Shown piece after piece: positions 17,433 through 25,660 of a DNA stretch of 39,061 nucleotides. Where the stretch lies: IMG/VR virus record IMGVR_UViG_3300035180_001962, positions 1 to 39,061 of that record. One strand, given 5' to 3'. Position 1 is the stretch's first letter, and each line of letters begins with the position of its first letter. Below the pieces are notes generated by a model. The model was not told where the DNA came from. It ran no database searches and was given only the letters and a program-made list of their open reading frames with translations. A program made the position numbers and the translations under genes. The DNA comes from a virus.

Positions 17433-17915
17433 ATGGCTTTACCTAATAAACAATCTTATGACGGCTTAAATGGAGAAATGGTTGACTATAAAGATCCAGA
17501 AAATCCTACTTATGATTTACCTGCCGAATGTAGTAATGAATTAAGAGCAGATACTGCTGCAATGACTGCCACTTGTGATATTGTATTCTTTACATTTACT
17601 ACAGATGGCGCCAATATGTTTGTTACTATGCATGATTCAGTGTATGGTAATGATATTAGTTATATTCCAATTGGTTTATACAACTCAGTAGGTGATTATG
17701 ATTTTACTTTACCTGCTTCAGTTGTAGATGCTAGAGGAAAAACTAAATATCTTAATTTAAGATGTGGTTATGGTAATACTGATTATCTATATGGTTTAGT
17801 ATCAGTTAAGATTACTAGCGCTAATACTATTAAAGTAATCTTAACTGATAGTTCTGGACCATCACAAAGTGATCCTCCAAATCCAACTGATAAAATAACA
17901 ATCTTTTTGAAATAA
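17433..17915 (+). CDS. Hypothetical tail/baseplate-associated protein
   Basis: The protein has 160 residues and sits between gp47- and gp48-like genes. It is beta-rich, with repeated aromatic/Gly-Asn turns (GYGNTDYLYGLVSVKITS), and ends in a Pro/Asp-rich segment followed by KITIFLK. The gene is preceded by AGATTCTACGAAAAGGAATA, whose first 15 bases also form the core of the 18-base tandem repeat at 34130-34173. I recognise no family. A small baseplate accessory is likely from context. Confidence 0.55.
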   Translation: MALPNKQSYDGLNGEMVDYKDPENPTYDLPAECSNELRADTAAMTATCDIVFFTFTTDGANMFVTMHDSVYGNDISYIPIGLYNSVGDYDFTLPASVVDARGKTKYLNLRCGYGNTDYLYGLVSVKITSANTIKVILTDSSGPSQSDPPNPTDKITIFLK

Positions 17916-17923
17916 GGTAATTT

Positions 17924-18610
17924 ATGGCTTATAATTCTAGTCCAATGCACTTTGGTGCAACCAAAGGAAATAGAGTAGAAATTCTACATGAATCATTGGT
18001 AGAAGGTAAAGGAACTGCATTTTCGACAGACGAAGACAGTTTAGCCTGGGCTGATAGCTTAGCTGAAGCTAGAGCCATTGAATATCTTTGGTCAACTGCA
18101 CAACGTTTTGCTAATCAATGGAATCCAGATACTATGACGGATTTCTTACCACGCTGGGAGCGCATCTATGGTATTCGTCATTTATTGAGTGATACTTTAG
18201 TTGAACGCAGAGCTAAAGTAAAAGCTAAAATTGAAATGGAAGGAATGCCTCCAACTTTTCAAGTAGTTAATGATCTTTTAAGAATTGTCTTAGGAGATGT
18301 TTATGTAGGTTTAGTTCATACCTCATCTACAGATGCAGTTGGAGCTGTCCCTGGAGGAGTGACTGTTTCTGGAGGAGTAACATTACCAAGCGGAAGTTGG
18401 TATTCAACAATTAGCTATATAGCTATTGAAACTACTCAACCATCTTATATGGATAATGATACCTTCTATAAAAAAGTTGGTCAAATACCTCAATTTTTAG
18501 ATGATTTATTGCCTGCCTGGGTCACATATGCATGGTTCAAAGATGGAGTTGGTGGACCTGGCTTCTATCTAGATCAAGAAAATAATTTAGATAATCAACG
18601 CTTCGATTGA
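17924..18610 (+). CDS. Baseplate/tail protein (Mu gp48-like)
   Basis: The protein has 228 residues. A DSLAWADSLAEARAIEYLWS helix, FLPRWERIYGI and DTLVERRAKVKAKIEM are typical of the gp48/DUF2313 family that links the gp47 wedge to fibres. The C-terminal part has Tyr- and Trp-rich beta sequence and ends acidic. SD AAGG. The position just before the fibre genes agrees with Mu order. Confidence 0.8.
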   Translation: MAYNSSPMHFGATKGNRVEILHESLVEGKGTAFSTDEDSLAWADSLAEARAIEYLWSTAQRFANQWNPDTMTDFLPRWERIYGIRHLLSDTLVERRAKVKAKIEMEGMPPTFQVVNDLLRIVLGDVYVGLVHTSSTDAVGAVPGGVTVSGGVTLPSGSWYSTISYIAIETTQPSYMDNDTFYKKVGQIPQFLDDLLPAWVTYAWFKDGVGGPGFYLDQENNLDNQRFD

Positions 18611-18625
18611 TCATAAGGATATAAA

Positions 18626-19708
18626 ATGACTATTTTACGTATAAAATCTCCTGACTGGGCGGTTAATGAAAAACTAACATCAGCTCAACAAAATGCTTTA
18701 GATACCAATGTTGCCAATGCTTTAGATAAAAGATCAGGACAGATAGATGATTTAGCCAGCGTTATAACCGTTAGATCAACTGGCGCTCTTAACTGTTTAT
18801 CTGGAGCTACAGTAAGCTTTGCATCTGGATCAATCTTCACGGTTAGCTCTGGAACCATTGCGACAATAGCAATGAACTCTGCAAGCTCAATGAGTTTTGC
18901 TGCAAGCTCATCTTTAACCATGGCTGCAAGCTCTACATTGACGGTAGGCGGAACTTATAGTTTTGGTGCCGCTTCTGCCGGAACCATCAATAACACGTTG
19001 CATCTTAGCGGCACTGCTACATTAACCGCTGATATCAATTCTAATATTGCATTGAATGGTATCTTAACCTCTAGCAATCTTTCAGTTTCGACAATCAACG
19101 GCTCGGTTACTTATGGAGCTAGCGGAACTTTAACAACTAATGCTGCCACGGTAGTTACATTAGCAGGACCAACAACCGCTGCTAATCTTACTATGACGTC
19201 AACTAATCGTCTTAAATTAGCTTCAAGAGCATTGACTAGAACTGTTTGCACTAATTTCGTTCCTGCTACTTCTGGTTGGTCTCTTCAATCTGATTCATTA
19301 GGAACTCCAGTTACTACATCAAACACTAATCAGTATGGAGCTTTTAATTTATCATTACCTGATGGTGCAGTAATAAATAGTCTTATTGTTTGGATTGAAG
19401 GTGGTGCTGGACATGCTGGCGCTCCTGCAAATCTTCCTGCAATATCATTGTTCTATAAACAGATTTCAAGCGGAGGAACTGGATCTGTATTATCAACTAA
19501 AACTGATACATATGTATCCGCCCCAGTATATGAAGCTGTTCACGGAATTCAACTAACAAGCATATCTCATACTGTAGTTAGAAACTTAGCTAAATTAGCC
19601 GTGTATGTTCAATCTGAAAGCGGCGCTAATGCTCTATCTGGTTTAAAAATACACGGTATGGATGTAACTTATACAACAACCTCAATGGACGACGGTCCTT
19701 GCAACTAA
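18626..19708 (+). CDS. Tail fibre-like protein with Ser/Ala repeats
   Basis: The protein has 360 residues. After a short charged N-terminal helix (EKLTSAQQNALDTNVANALD), residues about 45-190 are strongly repetitive in Ser, Ala, Thr and Gly (SMSFAASSSLTMAASSTLTV), typical of a beta-helical shaft. The C-terminal domain (about 210-350) is less repetitive, with LSLPDGAVINSLIVWIEGG and AVYVQSESGANAL. It probably forms part of the receptor-binding apparatus or connects the baseplate to the next fibre. Confidence 0.7.
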   Translation: MTILRIKSPDWAVNEKLTSAQQNALDTNVANALDKRSGQIDDLASVITVRSTGALNCLSGATVSFASGSIFTVSSGTIATIAMNSASSMSFAASSSLTMAASSTLTVGGTYSFGAASAGTINNTLHLSGTATLTADINSNIALNGILTSSNLSVSTINGSVTYGASGTLTTNAATVVTLAGPTTAANLTMTSTNRLKLASRALTRTVCTNFVPATSGWSLQSDSLGTPVTTSNTNQYGAFNLSLPDGAVINSLIVWIEGGAGHAGAPANLPAISLFYKQISSGGTGSVLSTKTDTYVSAPVYEAVHGIQLTSISHTVVRNLAKLAVYVQSESGANALSGLKIHGMDVTYTTTSMDDGPCN

Positions 19709-19720
19709 AAGGTATTTATC

Positions 19721-21487
19721 ATGTCTAGTCCAATTTGCACAGTCAATTTATCTTCTGTTACCGATGGTGCAGATGTTACCGCTGGTGCCACAGTTAGCAT
19801 TGAATTAGCTAATACTGCTGGTGTTACTAATTGGCAATTAAGTTGCGTTAATACTGATGAGTATAGCGTTACTACCATTGCTTCAGGATCAAGTGGAGTT
19901 GTTCTACCAGCTTCTACAATTAATGTAATTGATACTAGTGGTTTTAATGCTACTGGTTCGTTTGTTATCAAACAAACTGGAGAAGTAATTACTTATACTG
20001 GTAAAACTTCTACTACTTTTACTGGTTGCACTGGTGGAAGTTCTACTTTAACTACTGGCACCATTGTTACTTCTGTTAATTTAATTATCAACAGCGTTGC
20101 TAAAACTGCTAGTTTCGTAGCTCCTGCTGCGGGGTCTTGTTTAATATTTCAATCCAAAATCAATAACGGTAGAGATATTAATAATCAAATTACTTCTGCT
20201 TATACTACTACATTTGAAGTCAACGTCCCTGCTGCTTCTGGCGCAAGAGTAATGGCTTATAATGAAAAGAATGAAGGTAGCGCTGCATTTGGATGGATTA
20301 AGAAACAAAACTTCTTAATTAGAAACTTTACTGGCTCTTTATCTTCTGCTGGTGCCGGTATGACTTATGGGTCTGGTGCTTACGATGTTGTCTCTGCTGA
20401 TTCATCTATCGTAGTAAATGCTGATAATATTCAATTCAGAACCGCTTTCACAACGCTGTTAAATGGGGCTACCTCTGCCGCAACTACTAGCACTCTTTGC
20501 CAGAGAGACTTTCAAGGAGCAATCAATTTATCTGGTCCTAATGGCGGCGCTAAGTATGAAGGATCAATCACTGTTACGCCTTCAAGCACATTCAACTTGA
20601 TTCAATCAACGCAAGGTTCTGACATTGCAACCAACAACTTAACGATTCAAAGTCAAAACGCTTTCGCTTCTGCTACTGGATCTAATCGTAAACCTGGTGA
20701 TCTTAACTTAGTTATTAGCACTCCTTCTAACTCAGGAACTACTGATGGTTTCGTTAACGTAAAAGTAGCAGGAACTACTCAATTATCACTTGGTAGAAAT
20801 AATACTTCAACCAACGCTTTAATTAATTTTCCTGGATCTGGAGAAATTACTACTTCAGTAGGTGGTGGTTTATTCTTAAATACTACTACAATCAGATATG
20901 GTATTTCAGGTAATACAACTATAATTCAACCTGTTAATAATACTACTAACGGAGCAACTGGAGATCAAACTATCTTCTCTGCAATGGCTTGCACTGGAAC
21001 TACTTCAACTGGAGGGGCTTTAAGCTTACGTTCAGGAAATGGAACTACAGTTGCGGGAGATGTAACTATCATCAACGGAGCTAGCACTAATACTACTTTC
21101 TCTTCAACTGGTGTTACTTTCTCAATGCAAACTGTTCAATTCGTAGCTAATCAAACTAACTGTATTATTAAACAAGCTGATAATACTACTAACTCTGCAA
21201 CTGCTGCTACATTAACTGTTCGTGCTGCTAATGCTACTGGAACCACTTCAACTGGAGGTGATTTAATCGTAGCTTCTGGAACTGGAACTACTGCAAATGG
21301 AAACGTTAAAATTAATAGTGGTTCTACTACTAGAATTCAAGCTAATGGAACTGGTCTAGGTTTCTTTGCAGCTACTCCGGTAGCGAAGCCTACCGTAACT
21401 GGCGCAAAGGGTGGCAATGCTGCATTAGCCTCATTACTTACACAATTAGTCAGCTTAGGTTTGATTACCGATAGCTCCACGGCATAA
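19721..21487 (+). CDS. Tail fibre / receptor-binding protein
   Basis: The protein has 588 residues. The N-terminus resembles Ig-like or fibre attachment segments (TVNLSSVTDGADVTAGATVS). The C-terminal half carries repeats such as TTSTGGALSLRSGNGTTVAG and TTSTGGDLIVASGTGTTANG, a G-T-T beta-helix pattern. It ends with ALASLLTQLVSLGLITDSST, like many fibres. It is the last structural gene, the usual place for host-range determinants. A hairpin CGGTAG...CTACCG near 21378-21395 lies within the 3' end. Confidence 0.75.
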   Translation: MSSPICTVNLSSVTDGADVTAGATVSIELANTAGVTNWQLSCVNTDEYSVTTIASGSSGVVLPASTINVIDTSGFNATGSFVIKQTGEVITYTGKTSTTFTGCTGGSSTLTTGTIVTSVNLIINSVAKTASFVAPAAGSCLIFQSKINNGRDINNQITSAYTTTFEVNVPAASGARVMAYNEKNEGSAAFGWIKKQNFLIRNFTGSLSSAGAGMTYGSGAYDVVSADSSIVVNADNIQFRTAFTTLLNGATSAATTSTLCQRDFQGAINLSGPNGGAKYEGSITVTPSSTFNLIQSTQGSDIATNNLTIQSQNAFASATGSNRKPGDLNLVISTPSNSGTTDGFVNVKVAGTTQLSLGRNNTSTNALINFPGSGEITTSVGGGLFLNTTTIRYGISGNTTIIQPVNNTTNGATGDQTIFSAMACTGTTSTGGALSLRSGNGTTVAGDVTIINGASTNTTFSSTGVTFSMQTVQFVANQTNCIIKQADNTTNSATAATLTVRAANATGTTSTGGDLIVASGTGTTANGNVKINSGSTTRIQANGTGLGFFAATPVAKPTVTGAKGGNAALASLLTQLVSLGLITDSSTA

Positions 21488-21497
21488 AAGGATAAAT

Positions 21498-21905
21498 ATG
21501 TTTTTCAAAGATGATCCGACAGCGCCTGTCATACCAGGCATAGATTCAATTTTCACAATGCTTAAATCAAATCTAGGATATGGTTTACTAGCTATTCTAT
21601 TAGGACTTTTAGTATTTGTTGTTGTTTTCAAACTTCAACCAATCATGGATTTCTTCAAAGAAAGGGCGCAAAAGAAACATGAGCTTGAAATAAAGAAAAT
21701 AGAAACTGATACTCAAAACAAAGATAGAACGTTTCAGTTTCAAGAGTCTTTATTGAAAAGCATTGAAAAAGTTCCAGAGGCATTTGATAAAGTCATCTCT
21801 GCTGTTTCTGGTTCAGAACAACGTATCATAGCTAAAGTAGATGATATGGAAGAAAAAGTTATGGATAAAGTAGATAGAGTAATGGATAGATTAACAAACA
21901 AATGA
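21498..21905 (+). CDS. Single-pass membrane protein with coiled coil (holin or lysis accessory candidate)
   Basis: The protein has 135 residues. It has one hydrophobic segment at about 28-48 (YGLLAILLGLLVFVVVFKL) followed by a long, highly charged coiled coil (KERAQKKHELEIKKIE onward) with a final DDMEEKVMDKVDRVMDRL. It follows the fibre gene, a common place for lysis genes, and overlaps the next gene by ATGA. A holin or a membrane-anchored accessory are both possible; the lysin lies elsewhere (29.2 kb). Confidence 0.6.
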   Translation: MFFKDDPTAPVIPGIDSIFTMLKSNLGYGLLAILLGLLVFVVVFKLQPIMDFFKERAQKKHELEIKKIETDTQNKDRTFQFQESLLKSIEKVPEAFDKVISAVSGSEQRIIAKVDDMEEKVMDKVDRVMDRLTNK

Positions 21906-22237
21906 AAAATGAGATGACAAAAATGAATATAATATACATTATCTTTTTTGTCATCATGTTTGCTATTGCAGCAATTTTTTTAAGTCTATTAGTTTTATTT
22001 TCAGCAATTATAATTGAATTTAAGTTATTAATGCGCAGAAACAGATTACTCAGAGAGGAGTTAACTAAATCAGAAGCTAGATTACTTGATTTAACCAAAT
22101 CAATTATTGAAGCAGCTTCTCTAATAAACGCTCATATTTTTGAGACATCGCGCCTGCGCAAATTATGGCAAGATAAAAAACAATATTGCAAATGTTCACC
22201 AGAAAATAATACTGCGGACCAAAACTCGAAACTATGA
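21902..22237 (+). CDS. Membrane protein with N-terminal TM and coiled coil (spanin/holin-like candidate)
   Basis: The protein has 111 residues. Starts at ATGA overlapping the previous stop, so translation is probably coupled. Hydrophobic residues 9-42 (IIYIIFFVIMFAIAAIFLS then LLVLFSAIIIEF) form one long or two short membrane spans, followed by a charged helical tail. This resembles an i-spanin-like layout but I found no embedded lipobox partner. Its 3' end overlaps a convergent membrane gene by 134 bases. Confidence 0.55.
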   Translation: MKNEMTKMNIIYIIFFVIMFAIAAIFLSLLVLFSAIIIEFKLLMRRNRLLREELTKSEARLLDLTKSIIEAASLINAHIFETSRLRKLWQDKKQYCKCSPENNTADQNSKL

Positions 22238-22682
22238 ACACTTCCATTAAACAACCTATATTTAACATCATTAAGATACCGGTATTGAAGCTAGGTTTTT
22301 TGAAAAGGTTTATGATTAAAAAGGATAATGAAATCAACGCAGAGGCGGCATAGAAGGCTAATAACAACGAATAGCTATATGCTATTAGACAGATAACAAA
22401 AACGCTTCCTAGAGCCAATACTGAGGCGTAGCAGATAGGTTTATTATTGCTCTGTGCTCCAGAACAAAACATTAACCAAGATGCGTTGGCGATATATAGA
22501 AAGATAGAGATATTAAATAGAATTATATTATCATTGCTATAATGATTAAATAGTTTGGAGGTGATGTCTAAAAAAATGTTTCCTAATAAATAATAAGTTA
22601 CTGGTCGCAGTTTATTTTTGATGGCAAAGATAGCTGCGATTAGTTTAAGTAAAATTGATATTAATATAATTATGAGGTTCAT
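22104..22682 (-). CDS. Polytopic membrane protein of unknown function
   Basis: The protein has 192 residues and about six membrane spans, starting with NLIIILISILLKLIAAIF and including YASVLALGSVFVICLIAY and YFLVNICNIVFYLAIICAGA. The final segment is charged. It is read opposite to the structural genes, overlaps 21902-22237 tail-to-tail and starts next to 22683 (start codons share CATATG). The SD is weak. It may be an accessory gene acting on the host envelope, for instance in exclusion. I recognise no family. Confidence 0.55.
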   Translation of the reverse strand: MNLIIILISILLKLIAAIFAIKNKLRPVTYYLLGNIFLDITSKLFNHYSNDNIILFNISIFLYIANASWLMFCSGAQSNNKPICYASVLALGSVFVICLIAYSYSLLLAFYAASALISLSFLIINLFKKPSFNTGILMMLNIGCLMEVFIVSSFGPQYYFLVNICNIVFYLAIICAGAMSQKYERLLEKLLQ

Positions 22683-22850
22683 ATGGAAGTCCGTGTTTCT
22701 GAATTAGAAAGACTACTTGCGGAATTAGTTTTTCAAGATGTTGATGGTAGAGAAGTTGTAAGAGTAGAAGAATTAGTTAAAAAAGTAGCTGCATTAGGAG
22801 TTACTGTAAGTATTCTTCCTGATTTTCCGCCTCCTCCACCAAAGAAATAA
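22683..22850 (+). CDS. Small hypothetical protein with polyproline end
   Basis: The protein has 55 residues. GAGG (22674-22677) lies 5 bases before ATG. The sequence is a charged helix (EVRVSELERLLAELV...VRVEELVKKVAALG), then ILPDFPPPPPKK. A strong terminator follows directly, making this the last gene of the structural transcript. No family recognised. Confidence 0.6.
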   Translation: MEVRVSELERLLAELVFQDVDGREVVRVEELVKKVAALGVTVSILPDFPPPPPKK

Positions 22851-22853
22851 ACA

Positions 22854-22883
22854 AAAATGCAGGGCGAGAGCCCTGCATTTTTT
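22854..22883. terminator. Bidirectional intrinsic terminator
   Basis: AAATGCAGGGC (22855-22865) pairs with GCCCTGCATTT (22870-22880) around GAGA, with A-rich sequence before and T-rich after. It ends the plus-strand structural operon and, in reverse, the minus-strand lipoprotein gene. Confidence 0.85.
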
Positions 22884-22887
22884 ATTT

Positions 22888-23220
22888 TTACTCATCAGAT
22901 TTGCAAGTAAAATAATTCTCATCTACTTGGTGAGGATGGAATATCGTTCCAAACTTAGCGCATTGTCTGCAATCACTCGACGGTGGTTTACCACTACATA
23001 AAGACTCTGCACAATAAACTTTACAAATAGAAGGTTCAGCACAAGTGCCGACTTTATATTCTTGCCACAATTCCAGAGATCCTGGACAGGCATTATCTTT
23101 ATTTAAATCAGCCCCTACGATTGCATCAGAGCAAGTTAAACAAGGTTCCTGTTCAACATATACAGTTGGAGCGCATCCAACCATTAAACCGCACATTATC
23201 AAAAACATTATCTTTTTCAT
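22888..23220 (-). CDS. Cysteine-rich lipoprotein
   Basis: The protein has 110 residues. A signal peptide (MKKIMFLIMCGLMVGC) has a lipobox LMVGC with Cys16 as lipidation site. The mature part has about a dozen cysteines, including PCLTC, TCAEPSICKVYCAESLC and DCRQC, which suggests several disulphide bonds in the periplasm or on the outer membrane. SD AGGATAATAAA. Phage lipoproteins often block superinfection or alter the envelope; that role is inferred. No family recognised. Confidence 0.7.
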   Translation of the reverse strand: MKKIMFLIMCGLMVGCAPTVYVEQEPCLTCSDAIVGADLNKDNACPGSLELWQEYKVGTCAEPSICKVYCAESLCSGKPPSSDCRQCAKFGTIFHPHQVDENYFTCKSDE

Positions 23221-23298
23221 TTTATTATCCTGTTGAACTCCCTTGATGATCGTAACACGCTAGCACTCGAAGTAAAGCGGCTGGCGTCGATTTTTAAT

Positions 23299-23379
23299 TT
23301 ATTTAATTAGCATCATTATTGATAGAAATATTGAAACCACGTTGGATGTAAGTAATACTGCAAATAATTTGTTATTCAT
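23299..23379 (-). CDS. 26-residue single-pass membrane micropeptide
   Basis: The start has an excellent SD (AGGAGA, 6 bases before ATG). The product (MNNKLFAVLLTSNVVSIFLS then IMMLIK) is a lone membrane helix with short ends. It lies between the lipoprotein and the LKAFR-ending protein on the same strand. Micropeptides of this kind are often regulators of membrane complexes or toxins, but nothing specific can be said. Confidence 0.5.
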   Translation of the reverse strand: MNNKLFAVLLTSNVVSIFLSIMMLIK

Positions 23380-23407
23380 GTTCTCTCCTGATTTATATAT
23401 TAAATTA

Positions 23408-23677
23408 TTACCTAAATGCTTTCAGTTTAAATAATCTTTTTTGTCTTTCAAATTCTTCTTCTGCTGTCGTTTTATCATAAAATATTATCATTATCTGATC
23501 AAAAGCACCTTTAAATATATGTTGGTGTTCCTCATCTTCAATTTTACATATTTCAACTTGACCAAATACATTCAGTTTTAAATCGAATTGCTGTACTCTT
23601 ATCTGGTAATAATGTTTACCTGGAATATCTGGATCATATACTTCTTTTAATATTAAATATCGTTCAAATATATTCAT
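23408..23677 (-). CDS. Small hypothetical protein with C-terminal LKAFR
   Basis: The protein has 89 residues. It has mixed beta strands and a basic helix at the end (EFERQKRLFKLKAFR). The last residues resemble those of the upstream gene (LKAFW) and of two genes elsewhere in the genome. Start ATG has a weak GGTG SD, 3 bases after the previous stop. Function is unknown. Confidence 0.55.
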   Translation of the reverse strand: MNIFERYLILKEVYDPDIPGKHYYQIRVQQFDLKLNVFGQVEICKIEDEEHQHIFKGAFDQIMIIFYDKTTAEEEFERQKRLFKLKAFR

Positions 23678-23680
23678 AAT

Positions 23681-23887
23681 TCACCAAAATGCTTTCAATT
23701 GTAATTTGCGAGCAAACTCTATTAATTCCTGTTTATTTATTGGAAAACCAAACATATCAACATCAAAATTGCGACATAATCCATATGTTCCTGGTTTAAA
23801 CCATTTTGGAGTATTAGTATTTACTCGATATCCAAAACCAGCTGACTCAATGACGGCGATTGCTTGTTCAACTGTGTCTATTTTCAT
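23681..23887 (-). CDS. Small hypothetical protein with C-terminal LKAFW
   Basis: The protein has 68 residues, SD AAGGA. The sequence (EQAIAVIESAGFGYRVNTN...) is an alpha/beta mixture ending with an amphipathic helix (EFARKLQLKAFW). It is the middle gene of a compact minus-strand run. No family is recognised; the shared C-terminal motif is discussed as a finding. Confidence 0.6.
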   Translation of the reverse strand: MKIDTVEQAIAVIESAGFGYRVNTNTPKWFKPGTYGLCRNFDVDMFGFPINKQELIEFARKLQLKAFW

Positions 23888-23895
23888 TTTATTCC

Positions 23896-24384
23896 TTATG
23901 ATATTTTGAGAGATAATACTCCCTCTGGTAATTTACTGTTCCACATTTGATCTAATATCTCTTGAGGACAGCTCTTTTTTCTCATCCAATAAAGTAATTT
24001 AACGAAGTTTCTTTCGCTCCAAGTTTTAGCAACCGAGCAATTAGGAATTTCTTTTGCTTTATCATTCATTGGAATTACATAATAATTATGATGTTCAGGA
24101 TAATAAGCAACTACAAAAAATGGCATTCCAAAACTTCCATCTTTCATTCTCAAATTATCAGCTAAATATTTTTGAGCCATCATTTGAGAACTCGACAATT
24201 TAATTTCTGCATGAAAATGTTTATATTCGATTAAACAAACTGGAACGCCATAATCATATTCAATTCCTAAGAAATCAACATCAACGCAAAGCGCCCAGCC
24301 GAAATCTCTATGTCTATTGGAGATCCATTGATCGCGCCATGAACTTCTCTCTTTAGCAGGAACTATTTTATTATCTATTGTCAT
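23896..24384 (-). CDS. PD-(D/E)XK nuclease-like protein
   Basis: The first ATG at 24384 gives 162 residues; a TTG at 24399 would add five. The core reads CVDVDFLGIEYD then GVPVCLIEYKH, with Asp35/37, Glu53 and Lys55 in the D...ExK arrangement of PD-(D/E)XK nucleases. It could act in recombination, DNA end processing or host DNA breakdown. No SD is evident; a palindromic operator-like site (24377-24400) covers the start. Neighbouring RuvC-like and homing nuclease genes fit a DNA-processing block. Confidence 0.65.
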   Translation of the reverse strand: MTIDNKIVPAKERSSWRDQWISNRHRDFGWALCVDVDFLGIEYDYGVPVCLIEYKHFHAEIKLSSSQMMAQKYLADNLRMKDGSFGMPFFVVAYYPEHHNYYVIPMNDKAKEIPNCSVAKTWSERNFVKLLYWMRKKSCPQEILDQMWNSKLPEGVLSLKIS

Positions 24385-24400
24385 AATAAAATATGACAAT
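24377..24400. promoter_or_regulatory. Operator-like inverted repeat at nuclease start
   Basis: ATTGTCATA (24377-24385) is inverted as TATGACAAT (24392-24400) with a 6-base spacer. On the minus strand, the CTATGCATATTGTCATA context resembles the upstream motif at 30459 and 28242. It overlaps the gene start, so a bound protein would block expression. Confidence 0.5.
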
Positions 24401-24433
24401 ATGCATAGTTTTAATTATTTTTATTTCTATTTT

Positions 24434-24889
24434 TTAAAGATTCAGATATTTTTCTTTTTCTCTCTCTTCAGACATAAAATGACCTTTCATAGATAAAGAT
24501 AATTTCTTTTTGTGTTCATCTGAATATTTTCTACCTTTGCTTGCTAATCCTATTTTTATTTTAGTTTCTTCTGACATTTGATGATATCCTCCATCTCCGC
24601 CTTTTGTAGCATTAGTTAAATTGCAACCAATAGATTTATAATATTCTATAAGTCCTATCTCAGCTTGAGGAAGCTTTTCGGCAGTTTCATATTTTTCAAT
24701 AATATACATTTCTGCTTTCTGATCTTTGGCTAGCAGAGATTTAATCCAATTATTCTTATAAGTTTTAGATTTTAAATCTGAAGCACAATGGTGTCTATTA
24801 TACCTTCTAATTTGATTAGACGTATATCCTATGTATCTTAATTCGTGCGTATTAGGATCTATTAATCCATATATTATATGTTGTTTCAT
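24434..24889 (-). CDS. GIY-YIG homing endonuclease with NUMOD3 repeats
   Basis: The protein has 151 residues. The N-terminal domain has HIIYGLID and RYIGYTS as GIY and YIG strands, a basic helix (RRYNRHHC) and AEIGLIEYYKS with the catalytic Glu near 77-82. GCNLTNATKGGDGG follows. Residues 106-145 hold NUMOD3 DNA-binding motifs (SEETKIKIGLASKGRKYSDE). It is free-standing, on the minus strand, with no intron seen. Such genes spread by cutting related phages. No SD is visible. Confidence 0.85.
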   Translation of the reverse strand: MKQHIIYGLIDPNTHELRYIGYTSNQIRRYNRHHCASDLKSKTYKNNWIKSLLAKDQKAEMYIIEKYETAEKLPQAEIGLIEYYKSIGCNLTNATKGGDGGYHQMSEETKIKIGLASKGRKYSDEHKKKLSLSMKGHFMSEEREKEKYLNL

Positions 24890-24925
24890 ATCTGGTTATA
24901 TGACATTTTATTTGGAGAATAAGTT

Positions 24926-25453
24926 ATGAATTACATTTTATCTTTTGATGCTTCCACAACTACCATAGCTTTTGCTCACTTATCAGTTGATCAAAAAGTA
25001 GTAAAATTATTGGCATGCGACCACTACAATCCTTCTAAAAAATTGGACTTGTTTCCTAAGCTAGCCAAGGTCCAAGATTTCGTGAAAGACGTTTTGAAGT
25101 CAACCTCGTGCCAGGAAACAGCCATCGAAGATATCATCCTCCACATGGCTCGATTCAGCACAGCAAAGACAATTTCTACTTTGGCAATTTTAAATAGAAC
25201 TGTCGGATTAACTATTTTTAATGAGACGGGCGTAGCCCCTGAATTATTAAATGTAATGAAAATAAGACATGCTATTAAATTAAATAAAGAGCTTCCTAAA
25301 AAAGAAGAAATTCCAAGTTTGGTAGAAAAATATATTGATGTAAATTTTCCATATGTAATTAATAAAAAAGGTAAACAAGCAATTGAGAGTCAAGATAGAG
25401 CTGATGCGATTGTGGTAGGATTGGCAAGTTTTAAAATAAAAAACCTAATTTAA
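24926..25453 (+). CDS. RuvC-like Holliday junction resolvase
   Basis: The protein has 175 residues with SD GGAG. It starts with LSFDASTTTIAFAHLS, where Asp8 is the first catalytic residue, followed by AIEDIILHMARFSTA (Glu68) and SQDRADAIVVGLA (Asp157/Asp160), the typical acidic set of the RuvC/RNase H fold. It probably resolves branched replication DNA before packaging. Bases about 25050-25170 are GC-richer with different codon choice from the rest of the gene, hinting at mosaic origin. Confidence 0.75.
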   Translation: MNYILSFDASTTTIAFAHLSVDQKVVKLLACDHYNPSKKLDLFPKLAKVQDFVKDVLKSTSCQETAIEDIILHMARFSTAKTISTLAILNRTVGLTIFNETGVAPELLNVMKIRHAIKLNKELPKKEEIPSLVEKYIDVNFPYVINKKGKQAIESQDRADAIVVGLASFKIKNLI

Positions 25454-25473
25454 AGACAAAAAAAGGTAGGAAC

Positions 25474-25596
25474 TTACCTCCTTTCTATCTGTGCTGCTAC
25501 TCCTCTTAATATCTCCTCTTGTACCTTCGGACCAAACTTCACGTTGCCACGACCGGGGTGATACTTCTGTTTCAGCTCGATATCCACCTTTTTCAT
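25474..25596 (-). CDS. Short basic hypothetical protein (40 residues)
   Basis: SD AAGGTGG precedes ATG 25596. The product starts MKKVDIELKQKYHPGRGNVK and is basic. Its codons (GTG, CTG, GGC, CCC) are markedly GC-richer than nearby genes, suggesting separate ancestry or host-like codon use. The 3' end contains AAAGGAGG, a consensus SD with no gene after it. It is convergent with the RuvC-like gene. I recognise no family. Confidence 0.5.
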   Translation of the reverse strand: MKKVDIELKQKYHPGRGNVKFGPKVQEEILRGVAAQIERR

Positions 25597-25660
25597 AAAA
25601 AACCACCTTTTTCAATAATGTATTTTATTTTATATATTTTTGGCAAATAAGCTTGTTTTT

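Noticed and set aside
23045-23236. Plus-strand open frame opposite the lipoprotein gene
   Set aside because: It is antisense to a well-supported lipobox protein, and has no SD.
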